NCBI GenBank assembly: GCA_036925085.1
Contig: JAUPFP010000002.1
Location: forward strand, 1,369,550-1,433,549
DNA: 64,000 nt
Direction: 5' to 3'
Origin: Brachycybe producta
Lineage: Eukaryota; Arthropoda; Diplopoda; Playtdesmida; Andrognathidae
The notes under the pieces were generated by a model that had not been told where the DNA came from, searched no databases, and saw only the letters and a program-made list of their open reading frames with translations. Shown one piece after another: positions 45,812-56,718 of this stretch (positions are counted from its first letter, which is position 1; the number at the start of each line of letters is the position of its first letter). The position numbers and the translations under genes are program-made.

Positions 45812-46260
45812 GAGTATACACAAACAAATTGAAAACAAGCAATAACAGAAATGCAATCTTCCATAGAGTTCTATATCAACATTTTACCTGCTTACTTTGG
45901 GGGCCATCTTTTTACCGTACTCTTACCAGAGCTGCTGTTTGGATTTATTGGTCATTTTGCAAGAAGAATGTACATTTAAAAATGCCAAGATGATGAAGAT
46001 TCAAAAGACGACAAAAGCGCGAAGGTTCGAGTTTTCGTATCTCGAATATTTTTCAAGCCTCGTGGGATTCGAGGATTCGAATGCCCCATCTCTATTAATT
46101 ATGTATATTGACATTTTTAATGCTGTGATATGAATTTAAAAAAAATCTGATTGTTTTTATCCACCCTGACTAAAACTTAAAAGTTATGTGACAATAATAC
46201 ATATACACAAAGGTTTCCGGTATGCTTGTATTATATACAAAATTGCCATTTTTGTTTCAG

Positions 46261-46561
46261 ATTTCTTTCATCTTCAGTGAGAGCAAGTTTCTCAGTTACA
46301 CTGCAAGTAAAACTCTTTCCAATTTTATTTATGGAATGAGCTATGCAATGGATTGCGATGTGTACATACAGGAAATTGATGGCCGACTTTCTGAATATGT
46401 ACAAAACCTAACATTGGAAAACATTGGTGTTATATTGACATTTATGGAATATTTTTATTTGGATACTAATGATGTCAGTTCTGTTTCAACTTTGTCAATA
46501 CAATATACTTCAAAATGCTGCAGTTCTTCAGTGCCTGTTACGAAATTACACGTATCTGCAG
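46261..46561 (+). CDS. LINS1: LINS1/Lines-like internal exon
   Basis: The acceptor TTTTGTTTCAG and donor TCTGCAG|GTAGCT bound 301 bp (phase 0 in, phase 1 out). It encodes ISFIFSESKFLSYTASKTLS then a stretch with YAMDCDVYIQEIDGRLSEY and NIGVILTFMEYFYLDTND. The F-SxSKFLSxxAxxxL core resembles the armadillo-like helix of the Lines N-terminal domain. It joins exon 1 across a 6.8 kb intron full of foldbacks. Identification is by recalled family pattern, not by search. Confidence 0.65.
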
Positions 46562-46649
46562 GTAGCTAGAAAGTCACATTATATTTTTTTAATTATTATA
46601 TTTCTATTAAGTTTATTTGCAAGTTTTATTGTTTTTGTAGCCTGAAACC

Positions 46650-47225
46650 TAGTTCACACCTGGGTTCTTTGTTGCGATACATTGTTGCGGGGCTGCTGCT
46701 ATACAATGTTGCGTGTCTGAATCGCAACTGATGTGATATTGTTCCGTGTCCACACCAGTACTCATTTTATCTCCGTTCTTCTGGCTTTCACCATGTCATT
46801 ATCACCTACGTTAGCATCCCTTTCATTATGTGCTTACACTGTCATTGATCAAGAGTGGCCAATAAAACAAACGGTGGTGGGCACTGGGTACACAAGCATT
46901 TATTTCTCAGCCGAGAACACTTTCAGTTCACCCTGAAATTAGGAGATGGGGCAGGAGTTTGAAGTCCCAACTGATAGCAAACCTGAGCTTTTTGAGTCTT
47001 TGTTCATGTTTCAAAAAGCGTCCATACTATGAAATATTTTGCAACAATGTTTAAATGTTTCCCATTTTGATGGCAGGAGTCAAGAAACATGAATCTGAGC
47101 TGACGCGATTCAGCCCCAAAACATTTCAACATTGTTATGGGTCTGAATGACAACTGATGTGATTCAGCAGCAATTCAGACCCGCAGTGTTGTATAGCAAC
47201 AAAGGATCTTGGTGTGTACTACCCT
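46650..47225 (+). mobile_element. MITE family Q, full copy
   Basis: Terminal inverted repeats AGTTCACACCTGGGTTCTTT and AAAGGATCTTGGTGTGTACT with TTGTTGC next to each. Internal palindromic modules (GTCTGAATCGCAACTGATG) recur in copies at 33715, 35660 and 36780. It lies in the short LINS1 intron between 46561 and 47398. No transposase. Confidence 0.75.
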
Positions 47226-47397
47226 TAATAGATAACAAAATATTTGTCACTTTTTCATTGAATAATATTGAGCCTATAGAATAAATGAAGTCGTTTCTAT
47301 TAGTCCATCTCTGTGTTTAATAGTCAATTAATCTATTTTGCTTTTATGGGAATAGTATGATTATTTGTATGCTATAATCAGACTGTTTATTTTCCAG

Positions 47398-47645
47398 ATG
47401 CGATGCAAAGGTTATTTTCTTGTTTGCTGCAAAGTATCCGAAAGGGTTTCTTCGAAATTGATAAGCAATTCCATGACAACACTGGCAATACCTTTTCGAG
47501 ACTACTTAGGATATTAGAAATTGTAATTTCTAGGAATACTTCTTTAAAGGAGGTCATGTTAAGAGATCCGCCGTTTCTACTCAACTTCTTGGTATATTTA
47601 AGGCTGAACAAAGTTCTAAAATATGTCTGCTCCTTACTGTACAAG
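47398..47645 (+). CDS. LINS1: LINS1/Lines-like internal exon
   Basis: The acceptor TTTTCCAG and donor ACAAG|GTAAAA bound 248 bp that complete the split GAT codon and end in phase 0. It encodes AMQRLFSCLLQSIRKGF, then RLLRILEIVISRNTSLKEV and PFLLNFLVYLRLNKVLKYV. The leucine-rich helices and the I-SR-SLK spacing fit the Lines N-terminal repeat region. It is followed by a 12.5 kb intron containing element 2. From 47646 to 49680 no feature is recognised. Confidence 0.68.
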
Positions 47646-49689
47646 GTAAAATTAGAATTACTTGAAAGCATTCCTATAATTTTTTTAAAGCAGAGGTTCT
47701 GAGTTTGTGTGACAAGGTGTAGTGTGCACCACTAAATTTTAGATGCAAAATATGTTAATTTATTCTAATTTTTAATGTACAGAGAGAGCGTAGGCAAAAT
47801 GTATGCACATTTTGGCTGTTAATAAATGCCAGGTTTATTTTCTTAAATTTAATAAAATAAATGTATGTGCGTAACCTGTATGTAGAAAGAATGTTTTATT
47901 TTATTTTAAAACATCCTTAGTGACACCTGCTAGATTTTTGTTACTAGTAAAATTGATTGGTAAAAATATGAGAAATTACTTACAAAATGTTTGTGATAGC
48001 TAAAGTGGGAAACGTACACTTGAGTGTCACGCTTATAGTTTCTTGATTAATAGTCAATAAAGATCGACTAGTATTTAACATTAGTTCAAATTTGATTCGT
48101 ATGTATTTATATAAAGGTTTGGATTGAGTTGATTAAATGCAACATTAATCCTAAAATCCATACTCATTATCAGCAGCATTTGGCCATATTGTTTGTGAGA
48201 AAAATGTTGTAGCAATGCAGCTCTTTCATTTGTGTAAGGAAGTACAGTAATCTTTGACTTTCGTGATTAATTCGTTCCGAAGGTTTTCATGTCAAACTAT
48301 GTTTAAATGCCATGTATTCTTAAAATGTCGCACCTCAGCTAGAAGAATGGCACAACTGAAAAAACACTTTTTTGGGGGAAAATCTCAATCTATTTGAAGA
48401 GACAGGGCCGTGCTGTGCTGTGACATGGAGAGGTTGTCGCATCAGGCAGCACTGTAAGAGGGCAGCATAAGCAGTGAAATCAAAATATAATTTGAACCAT
48501 TCAATAATTAAAAATCTTTACGCAACGCTTTTCTGTATTGGTCTATGTTATTCCGATAACGATTTATGATTTATCACACGCCTCTGCCTAAGTGCTTTCG
48601 GTACCCTGTTGATTTCGGTTTCTGGTGCAGGTGCATCATTGGCGAGTGCTCGCCGAAAAACTTTTGATCTGACAGTGAAGCTATTATTTTTGTTTGTAAT
48701 ATACTGCGCGGCCACTCCTAAAAGCTGAGGCGGCAATTATCACAAAAGACAATTGCATGTGTTGCATGTTGATAGTTCTGCTTTGAGCTTACAATTATTG
48801 ACTATTTGATTTTAATGTTAGTTTGTCTCGAGAAGTGGCAAGTGCCTGTGTTAAAATCAGTAAATCAAATATAATAATATATCTGTATCAGTATAATATT
48901 TTTGCATTTATACTAATTCAGTTTTTGTGTTTAAAAAGTAGATCAGGTAAAATAATTATTGTTTGTACAGCAATTGTAGTTATTTATTATCATCAAAATG
49001 AATGTTATGACAATAGGGACTTGAATTAAAAAGTAGCATTTGCATGGACTGGGCATATCTCAGGTGCGGAATGTGTGCCTGTGTGTGGGTGACATTTCGA
49101 AGACTTGCATCATACTGAGAAAATGTACCGCATGGCTCTGGGAAGAGAGCCAAATAAACGGATGTAGCAGTATAGAGCACCTGTTACAGGACTCAAGTCT
49201 GGATTCTCTTAGTTTGGGGCGGATACCAACTTGCACCAAGAGTATGTATGATCCAGGCTTGATTCCTAATGGTGCTGGGGTTGACAACAGGCGAGACGAA
49301 TGCAGATTGTCGATTTACTTGTTTATTGTACCCAATCATTAAAACACAACAAATAGAGAAGTTACAAACCACCATAGCCCCCGGACCATTGAATGAGTTA
49401 CTTCATAGTTATGAAATCAGAGAATGGACTACGAATTAGTCAAGACATGGACTTTTATACCCTGAGCCTGTGTACACCTCCACAGATGCACCCATGCCCA
49501 GGGGTTCGTATCTTGACGGGTATTCCTCCGCTATACCGGAACCAGGATGTGATTTATTTTTTGGGGTCTTAGACAGAGAAGAAAGGGGCGGAAATGTGGC
49601 ACTTGTGGTATGAAGAACCCTGTAATTAATATAAAATTATTATTAAATTAGTTAGTAAGCATGGTAACACATTTAGATTCATTTTGCTA

Positions 49690-50300
49690 GTGCCTTCAAT
49701 AAAATCGACTATGAATTACTGCTTGCTAAGCTGAAAGGCTTATGCATCAGTCATTTTATTGCTAGATGGGTTTGTTCTTTTTTAACTGGCAGGACCCAAC
49801 AATTTTAAATCGTGAAGGAAACATTATCACAAAAAGTGGTGTGAAATTTGCCCGAAAGACAGTTGCTCTAAAACCATTTGCCAAAAAGAGACATTTGCCC
49901 TAAAACCACTTGCCCTAAGAGGACATTTACCCTAAAACCACTTACCGTAAAGGGACAGTAGCCCTAATAAGCAGTGTAAATATGTCATTTTTCATTTGTT
50001 TGTGTGCCTGTGGCATGCAGAACCTATTTAACATACTCCAATAAGACACTAAACTGTATGAAAAAGGGCACATGGTTTTATGGCAATCATTCCTTTAGGG
50101 CAAGTTTCTATAAGGCAAATGTCTATATTGCCACAAAAAGTACAGTATACCTGTAAATAATGGTGTAATACAAGGTAGTGTTTTGGGACCCATTTTATTG
50201 GGCATATTTATTATGATCTTCCTCACTATCTGTTCTTTCACTAATGTATGCTTATGATGTTAAATACATTACAAATTAGGAATGCCAGTTGTCAGATGTA
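49690..50300 (+). pseudogene. LINE RT fragment, split by an insertion
   Basis: The left part encodes ASAFNKIDYELLLAKLKGL and RWVCSFLTGRTQ; the right part (50142-50290) encodes NNGVIQGSVLGPILLGIF and YAYDVKY, where the catalytic Y-A-D-D is altered. These are RT motifs of Jockey/CR1-like LINEs. The two parts are separated by the element at 49838-50131. Confidence 0.75.
49838..50131. mobile_element. MITE-like insertion with 10-bp duplication
   Basis: CACAAAAAGT occurs at 49828-49837 and 50132-50141, and the LINE RT resumes after the second copy. The insert has repeated TTTGCCCTAAAACCACTTGC words near its left end and inverted ones (TTTAGGGCAAGTTTCTAT) near the right end. Confidence 0.75.
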
Positions 50301-50348
50301 ATGGTTTTATGCTTCCCCAAATGCTTACAGTATTTACTGTATGTATAT

Positions 50349-51285
50349 TGTGACGGACCTTTTTCCCCAGATAGAATCTGCTCTTTTTAAATGATACGAG
50401 TGAGTTTTCACTCATATTAAAGGTGATTGGCTAAGTCACCAATTCTATCGGCCCGGGAGGACTAGACCAATATAACGTCTATTTAATGTCCTCACTAGTC
50501 TCTTATAAAGACTCACAGTTTTGAGGATATTTTGTCTGTACTTCTCGGACTTGCGTCCATAAATTTACCCTTGAATATAGTGTGAATATGCTTATGAACT
50601 TGATGTTGCAGGTTTGCACCTGTTGAAGACTTGGAGTATCCAAATGGTGTAGAGTTGCAACAAAATGATGAATTGCACAGTTGTGAAATAATTAAGTTTT
50701 AAATAATTAAAACACCACTGGTTAAGTTTGAAATATAAAGATGAGGATTTATTCCACATATAAAAATAAGTGAAATCATAACTGGTTTTAAAATCATAAT
50801 TCAGAAAATAATGCAAGGACCTAGCCAAAATTGGGCATAGGTTCGATCTTAAAAGAATGCTTCAAATAATGCTTCCAAAACATACAAAAACAGCTCCTTA
50901 TATACCCTGAGAATCCAGAAGTCGGATTCTCAGGACACATTTCTCTGATTGGACAAAATAAAGTTTGGGTCCAAATAGACTGATCAATGCATTGGTCTCT
51001 TTGGCCAAAACAATGACTCATGGCCCTCTTAAAAGGGTAAATGAAAAACGTAAACAACTTAATTAAAAAGCAATAAAATCCACTCAAGTGGAAGTGGAAG
51101 TTGAGAACAATGGCAAAGAGGGGAGAACGATAAGGTCAAGTTAAAACTAGAATCTGGGTCAATCGGCACCTATGAGTACCGAGTGGCCCGGAAGCTACAA
51201 CAAAATACAAGGTGAAAACAAAGTTTAAAAACCCAAACTAAAACGGCGCTAAATTAATAAAAAGTGGTGGGCCCAAAACGTCTCA
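50349..51285 (-). mobile_element. Complete solo LTR, family IV (937 bp)
   Basis: It runs from TGTGACGGACC to AAAACGTCTCA and is flanked by ATAT (50345-50348 and 51286-51289). The TATA box (TATATAAGG) is on the minus strand near 50895. It is homologous along its length to 9874-10725. From 51290 to 51688 there is only TG-rich simple sequence. Confidence 0.88.
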
Positions 51286-51688
51286 ATATTATAATTCTGG
51301 GAGCACATATTCACATTTGAATAGTTCTGGTAGTCAAATCAAACCAGTGATAACGGTTTTGATATAGGAGTGGTGTTTGATCAAAAACAAAACGTTATAA
51401 CTGTTAAGACCAATCAGCCGGTGGCTAATAGCCCAATTAGTGCAAGCGAATGGATTTAGATCATATGTAATGCCTCCATTAGAATACTCTTCATCCATGT
51501 GTCACATCACATGTTAGCATGTGTATACTCGCAGTTGTATGCATGTGTATGCTTGTGCAATGTGCACACAGGTGTGCTCTTGTAAGCATACGTGTCACGA
51601 CAAGATTTTTGCTAACAGCAAAAAAAAACCATCCATCTTCCTTATATTTCTATGGTTTTGGATGTTATTAATAAAGAAATATTATTTT

Positions 51689-51853
51689 TGTAACACCCAG
51701 TAACTCCCGTTCACCCGCCAAAACCATAGCCTGGCGGTAAACAACTTCTGCTTGTCCCTCCCTCTCTGAATCACACTTCTGACACACATCAAAGTGGCGG
51801 AGTGATACACTTAGGACCATGGTCACTTGGACCTGGTTACACCTCGCAGGTGT
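51689..51853 (+). mobile_element. Split LTR family III, left part
   Basis: Starts TGTAACACCCAGTAACTC and runs to CACCTCGCAGGTGT, then is interrupted by element 2. The right part resumes at 59461. The same sequence is contiguous, inverted, at 11800-11972. Confidence 0.85.
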
Positions 51854-52660
51854 TGTGGCAACCTGGTCTGCTCAAATTTTAATTTTGATGGAGCAGACGA
51901 ATTTCCCTATGGTGGTCTGCCTGACAGCTACAGTAGGCTGTTGGGACGGACGCCATTTTGGTGCCAGCAAACCTCTCACCATGAAGTCTATGGGTGAGAG
52001 GTCAGATGTGACCTCTGTCCCCTCCAGGTGGAGTTGCCTGGAGGTTTCCTGTGGCCTAGTCAACCACAGGATCTGGGCAGTTGGTTGTAGGCTATACTCA
52101 AGACTAGACCTGGGGGTGGAGGTCAAGAGGACCTCCACTGGCAGTACTTCTGGTTCTTCTTTGGTGTTTGTGCCTTGGCCTTTTGGCCTTTATTTTGAAT
52201 ATATTTATGGGGGCTTGGCTGGATAATGTATCCAGCCAAGCTGTGTAGATATCACTGCCTTCATCACTCTTTCATCATACATCGTAAGTGTTGAATAAAT
52301 ACACTTTTATCTTCATCACTTGCGTGTGTCTGTGTCGTTTATTTGGGGAGTACCGCGAGGGGGGTGGGATTTCCGCGTGGGGATCTCCATCGTCCTGCGA
52401 CCGTCTTTTTTCGGCCGGTACTCGTGTCGGCTCGCGGTAGAACCGGTGTTCTACCGCGATATTCCCGGCGTGGTGGCGTGGTTTTCGTCGTGTCCGTCGT
52501 GGGTGGCTCCTGGAGCCGACACTTCCCAAGAGGAACACCGTGTGGGAGACGGCTACGGGTATGGTCCCGTCCCCGTGAGGAGCCGGTCAGCGGTAAGTTT
52601 TCGGTCCATTTTGGGGGTGAATTTACTGGGGTTATTGTAACGGTCCGGCGGGACGTTAGA
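51854..52660 (+). repeat. 5' LTR of element 2 (807 bp)
   Basis: Nearly identical to the 3' LTR apart from a short extra block near 52005-52025 and scattered substitutions; the final CA reads GA. It ends in an inverted repeat (TGTAACG...CGTTA) and has a splice-donor-like GGTAAGTTTTCGG near 52590. Confidence 0.92.
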
Positions 52661-53400
52661 ATTGGTGGTAGGCGCCGGGTACCTGTACCCCGCCTCTCGC
52701 ACGGTGATTTACCGTGCATTCGACCGTTTAGTCGGTCGAATCACCGTGCGGTGCGAGTACGCCACTGGGCGCGGACTTTGGTCCATGGTACAGCGGCGGA
52801 AACCACCGGTTCATCGTTGATTTACCGTTGCTCACCGTGGGGAACGGACTTTTGTCCGTTGTACCGTGGTGGACGGTAAATCTACCGTCGTTAACCGTTA
52901 ATTTACCGTCATATACCGAGGGGAACGGACTCCAGTCCGTTGTACCGCGGTTAACGGTAAATTTACCGTCAAATTACCGTGGGGCACGGACTACGGTCCG
53001 TGGTACCGTGGTTTTCGGTGGTGTACGGTATTTTACCGCAAGTACACCGTGGTGTACGGTATTTTACCGCAAGTACACCGTGGTGTACGGTATTTTACCG
53101 CAAGTACACCGTGGTGTACGGACTTTTGTCCGTTGATCCGCGGTAGAAAGTGGTAAAAGGTCTTTTCCCGCGAAGTACACTGTGGGAAACGGACTCTTGT
53201 CCGTGAGACCGCGGTAGAAACCGGTAAGGTTAAACTCTGACCGTTCTTTACCGTGGGACACGGACTTTTGTCCGTGAAACCACGGTTTCGCACGGTTCCA
53301 TCCGTTCGTAACGGTATTTTACGGACTTTTGTCCGTGAGTTTACCGTTTTCGACGGTGGAAACCCGAGATCTGGTGGCTTTGTCCAGATTTTACCGTTCG
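52661..53400 (+). repeat. Element 2 leader: hairpin array
   Basis: Eight copies of a hairpin of the form ACGGAC-NNNN-GTCCGT start near 52771 (weaker), 52843, 52924, 52985, 53117, 53188, 53259 and 53321. Most are followed by ACCG(C/T)GG. Between the fourth and fifth lie three 31-bp tandem units. Confidence 0.9.
53041..53133 (+). repeat. 31-bp tandem repeat x3 with palindromic core
   Basis: Units begin at 53041, 53072 and 53103. Each carries GTACACCGTGGTGTAC, a perfect 16-bp palindrome; the third merges into an ACGGAC hairpin. Confidence 0.95.
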
Positions 53401-53479
53401 TGTACGGTGAGAAATGGAGACAGCCCCAAAAGTACCGACGGGAGGTCGGGAACTTGGTGCAGATGCGGGTTTGGAGTTA

Positions 53480-55127
53480 CGCGGCCGCGTAGTCGACCGT
53501 CCCCTTCGGGGCGGAAGGCGGGGATCCTCTGGAAACAGAGGGACCCAGCGGTAGCGTAGACGGGGATCTCCCGGAGGAATGGGTCACGGTGCGGAAACGC
53601 CGCCGTGACATTGGTCCGGGAGAATACCCGTTAGAAGACAGTGGGTCCGACAGTGATCTCACCGGGGGGACGATCGGCCACGGCCGATTGTCCAAGTTTC
53701 CACCGTCGCCCGTCCGGTTTGGACGTGGCGATCAGCCCCGTAGGGACATGGTGGAAATCCCGGATGAGACTGCACGTGAGGGCCGGGCCTTTCCGAGCAG
53801 CAACTCATTGAGATTGCCTACGGGATAGATGTCCTTCATTTGGAAGGACGACTGTCCCGGTCAACGGTTGAGCCGAGGGTGGCACCTCGGTTTTCACTGT
53901 TGCCCGTGCGTGAAGGCACACGGGGGGGAGGAACCACCGGTACTACCCCGGTTGGTACCTCCGCGGGAAGCACCCAGGCCATCTCCTAGGGGGATTGGCC
54001 GGGGAGTTCTTCCTGCACCCGGACAGCAGCCGAGGGTTCAGATGATGATACCCTCGGAAGCTGAGTCCGTGTCTGACGTTTCGGGGAACCGGAGCAGGCA
54101 GCCTCTCAGGGTTAGCGCCGCTGCTTGGACGCCTGCTCCAGCGGTTCCAGCAGAGGTTCAGGCGTTCGGGTTCTTTAACCCAGTCCACTCTTGCTCGTTA
54201 CGACGGCAGAGAGGACTTGACGCCTTTTCTCCGCAAGTTCGAAGCGAAAGCCCGAGCTCAGCGCTGGATGGACGAGTCCCGATGCAGTTTCTTTACGTTT
54301 CTGCTGGACGGTCCGGCGGAAGAGTATTACGCCACGTTGGTGGAAACTTCCAGACCTGACCTGGTTGGAGCTGAAGGATGCTATGCGTAGCCGCTTCAGC
54401 ACCAGTAACCAGGCTCGCCTCTGTTTCGGCGAATTCAAATCGATGAAACAGGGGGCTACCGAGTCGGTGCAGGCATTCTACTGGCGGTTCTTGGAACTGT
54501 CCGATCGAGTGTCTCCGGGCGAAGACGAGAGCTGTAGGCTCATTCGCTTCAAACAGAAACTCCTGACGGCCATCACTGATCAATTGATCGGTTGCAAGGC
54601 CGGTACGGTAGAAGCATATGCCCGAAAGGCACGGCTGGTTGAGGCCGATTTGCTTCTAGTAGGTAAATTACCTAACCGTACTAGAGGGGTTCCTCAGGAC
54701 AGGGCTAACGCTCCGTCCTCTGGAACCACGGCTAGCTCTGGGAGCTCTGCCAAGGCTTCATCTTCGAGCCAAACGGGTGCGAAGGCTGCTGTCGGACAAG
54801 GCGGGAGCCAAGACCGGAGGCAAGAAGAGGATGGCAGGCTCTGGCGGAGGTCAGCCGGCGGCAACGCCTCGAAGAACGGACCATACATTAGACTCACTCC
54901 GGCGACTAGGTCCTTGTTTCGGGTGTAACCAGATGGGTCACCTGAGAAAGGATTGTCCAAAGGCTGCGGCCAAAGGGCAGGTTGCCAGAGTGGTGCCTGA
55001 CGAGAGTCAGAACCTCCAGCCAACCGCTGGCATTGCGCCTGTTTGGCTGGAGGGTTGTAAGTACTATCGACTCGTGGAGGACGAGGAGAAATCTTCGTTA
55101 AACCGCCGCCGGTCGCCACCGAACTGA
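53480..55127 (+). pseudogene. Gag of element 2
   Basis: An arginine and glycine-rich N-terminal part (53589-53828) is followed by the capsid (from about 54130): FGFFNPVHS, FEAKARAQRWMDESRCSFFT, LLDGPAEEYYATLVE, then ELKDAMRSRFSTSNQARLCF and AFYWRFLELSDRVSPGEDES. A CCHC knuckle, CFGCNQMGHLRKDC (about 54917-54958), fits CX2CX4HX4C. Several frame changes (for example near 54190, 54360, 54800) prevent one continuous ORF. It corresponds block by block to gag of element 1. It is a Ty3/gypsy-type Gag and would package RNA. Confidence 0.8.
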
Positions 55128-55132
55128 GTGGT

Positions 55133-55813
55133 GTGCGACCGGTAAAGCTTCAAAACTCAGGTGCCTGTCAGGGCCTGGGTTCTGAGCGAGGGACGTACCT
55201 CCGGGCGGTCTCCAAATATGTGGATGTCCTGCGGAAGGCAGGGGTGCCTCTAGCGAGGTCTGCGAACCCGGAAATTACCCAGTGGGTATTTCTATCGCCA
55301 TGTTCCACATTGGAGGCCATGTGCAGTGAGCTGGATTGCTGGTTTGCCCCCTCACCCTACATGCCTAGTGAGGTGCTGGATCGTGCTGTCATCGAGCAGG
55401 CAAGAGGAGTTGGTGCGCCCATACCTCCCGCTGTGCCTGGGAAGTCTCTGGTTTCTGAGACAGTGTCCCAGCCTTCTGCATGTCTGGGATTTTCGACCGG
55501 TGTGGATGGTAAGGTGGACGGGTTGCATTTCGACCGTGAAGTACCGACTTTGGACGGTGAAAACATAAATTCTCACGGTAAAAGCCCGTGGAATTCACTT
55601 TTCCACGGTAAAAACTTGTTTTTAACGGTTTCTTCCCTTATTCACAGGCTCACCACGGAGAAGGAGAAGGAGGAAGGCGACGGGAGTGGCCAACGGTCCT
55701 CCTCCCTCAGCCCGCTGCATCCTGGGGATGCAAGGCTGTTGGAGTCGGGATCGGAGGGCTCCCCATCATCTGGCGGACCTGGAAACGGCGGACGCCACCG
55801 TGGAATCAGTTGA
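55133..55813 (+). pseudogene. Conserved post-gag segment, then protease-replacing sequence
   Basis: The first 65 residues (TYLRAVSKYVDVLRKAGVPL, EITQWVFLSPCSTLEA) match element 1. Where element 1 has its retropepsin, this frame instead runs through 55500-55650, which is made of ACGGT/ACCGT words like the leader (TTTGGACGGTGAAAAC, CCACGGTAAAAAC), and then TTATTCACAG. No D-T-G motif occurs. The long frame is therefore probably not a natural protein past about residue 120. Confidence 0.45.
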
Positions 55814-56560
55814 TTCCCCGGTGGCAGAGGCCGTGGAAGGTCCGGAGTCTGCCCAGTCGACTCCGACCGGTGTCGGAGCCTTCTGGGGTAGATACCTGCA
55901 GTCTCCCTCCAGAGATACGGCTGCTACCACCGTTCAGTCGGTGGCGGCGGTAGTTTCTCCGGTTGGAGAGCCTGCAGAAGCGGGTGTTAATGGTGGGAAA
56001 GCGGCTACCGGTGTGGTAACCGCTAGTACCCCGGAACCCAGGTCTCCGGCTGCTCGAGACTTCCTAAGATGGAGGTCGAAACCACCGTTGATTCGGTGGT
56101 TGACGCCTCAAGGCAGTGGCGGAGCCGTAACGCCTCTTCAGAGGGCTCTTCAGAGTCTGACGGGAGTAGTTCGGCCTCCTAGGGTAAACTGTCTGGGACG
56201 GGATCCCCCGGAGTTCTTCCCGCCGATCCAGTGTCTTTGGAGGCCGTGGCTGTGTCCTTGGCTGAAGAAGAAGGCCGCTTGGATCGGTTGGATGAAGCTA
56301 GACGGGACATGGTCCAGGAAGGTGGCTTCCTGGTCGGGGACCGTCGATGCTTCATCGGGGAGTTTCCCACCGTGCAGATGAAGAAGGACGGCGCAAAGAA
56401 GCGCAAGAAAAAGTCCGGAGCCGCACGGATCACTGCCAGAGCCAAGGCTCTCGCAGAGAGAGAGGCAATGCTCAAAGCTAAGGAGGAGGCATTGAAAAAG
56501 TTCACGCCTGCTGTGGGGCTTCGAGCGGAGACTCGCCCGCCCTGACGGTTGTTCAGGGGC
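55686..56560 (+). pseudogene. Middle ORF of element 2 with basic coiled segment
   Basis: Two overlapping frames (55686-56381 and 56231-56545). The second contains GGFLVGDRRCFIGEFPTVQM, KKKSGAARITARAKALAERE and MLKAKEEALKKFTPAVG, matching element 1 near 22565-22760. The segment is predicted helical and very basic. The family is unknown to me. Confidence 0.5.
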
Positions 56561-56718
56561 TGCTTGGCCAGAGAAGCCGGCTACTGGATCGGGTCCGCCC
56601 GAAGCAGTAGCTGGCCCCTCCGGCTGGCGGTCAGACAACCCGAAGAGGGACCGGAGAGCGGAGAAGAAGGCTACCCAGCCTCCAGTACCCGCTCCCGGTA
56701 AAACGGGGAAATCTGTGA

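Noticed and set aside
45628-45993. 121-residue plus-strand ORF
   Set aside because: It crosses the end of a hAT element and its target duplication, so it is not a natural protein.
48548-48736. 62-residue minus-strand ORF
   Set aside because: Too short, with no motif and no splice context.
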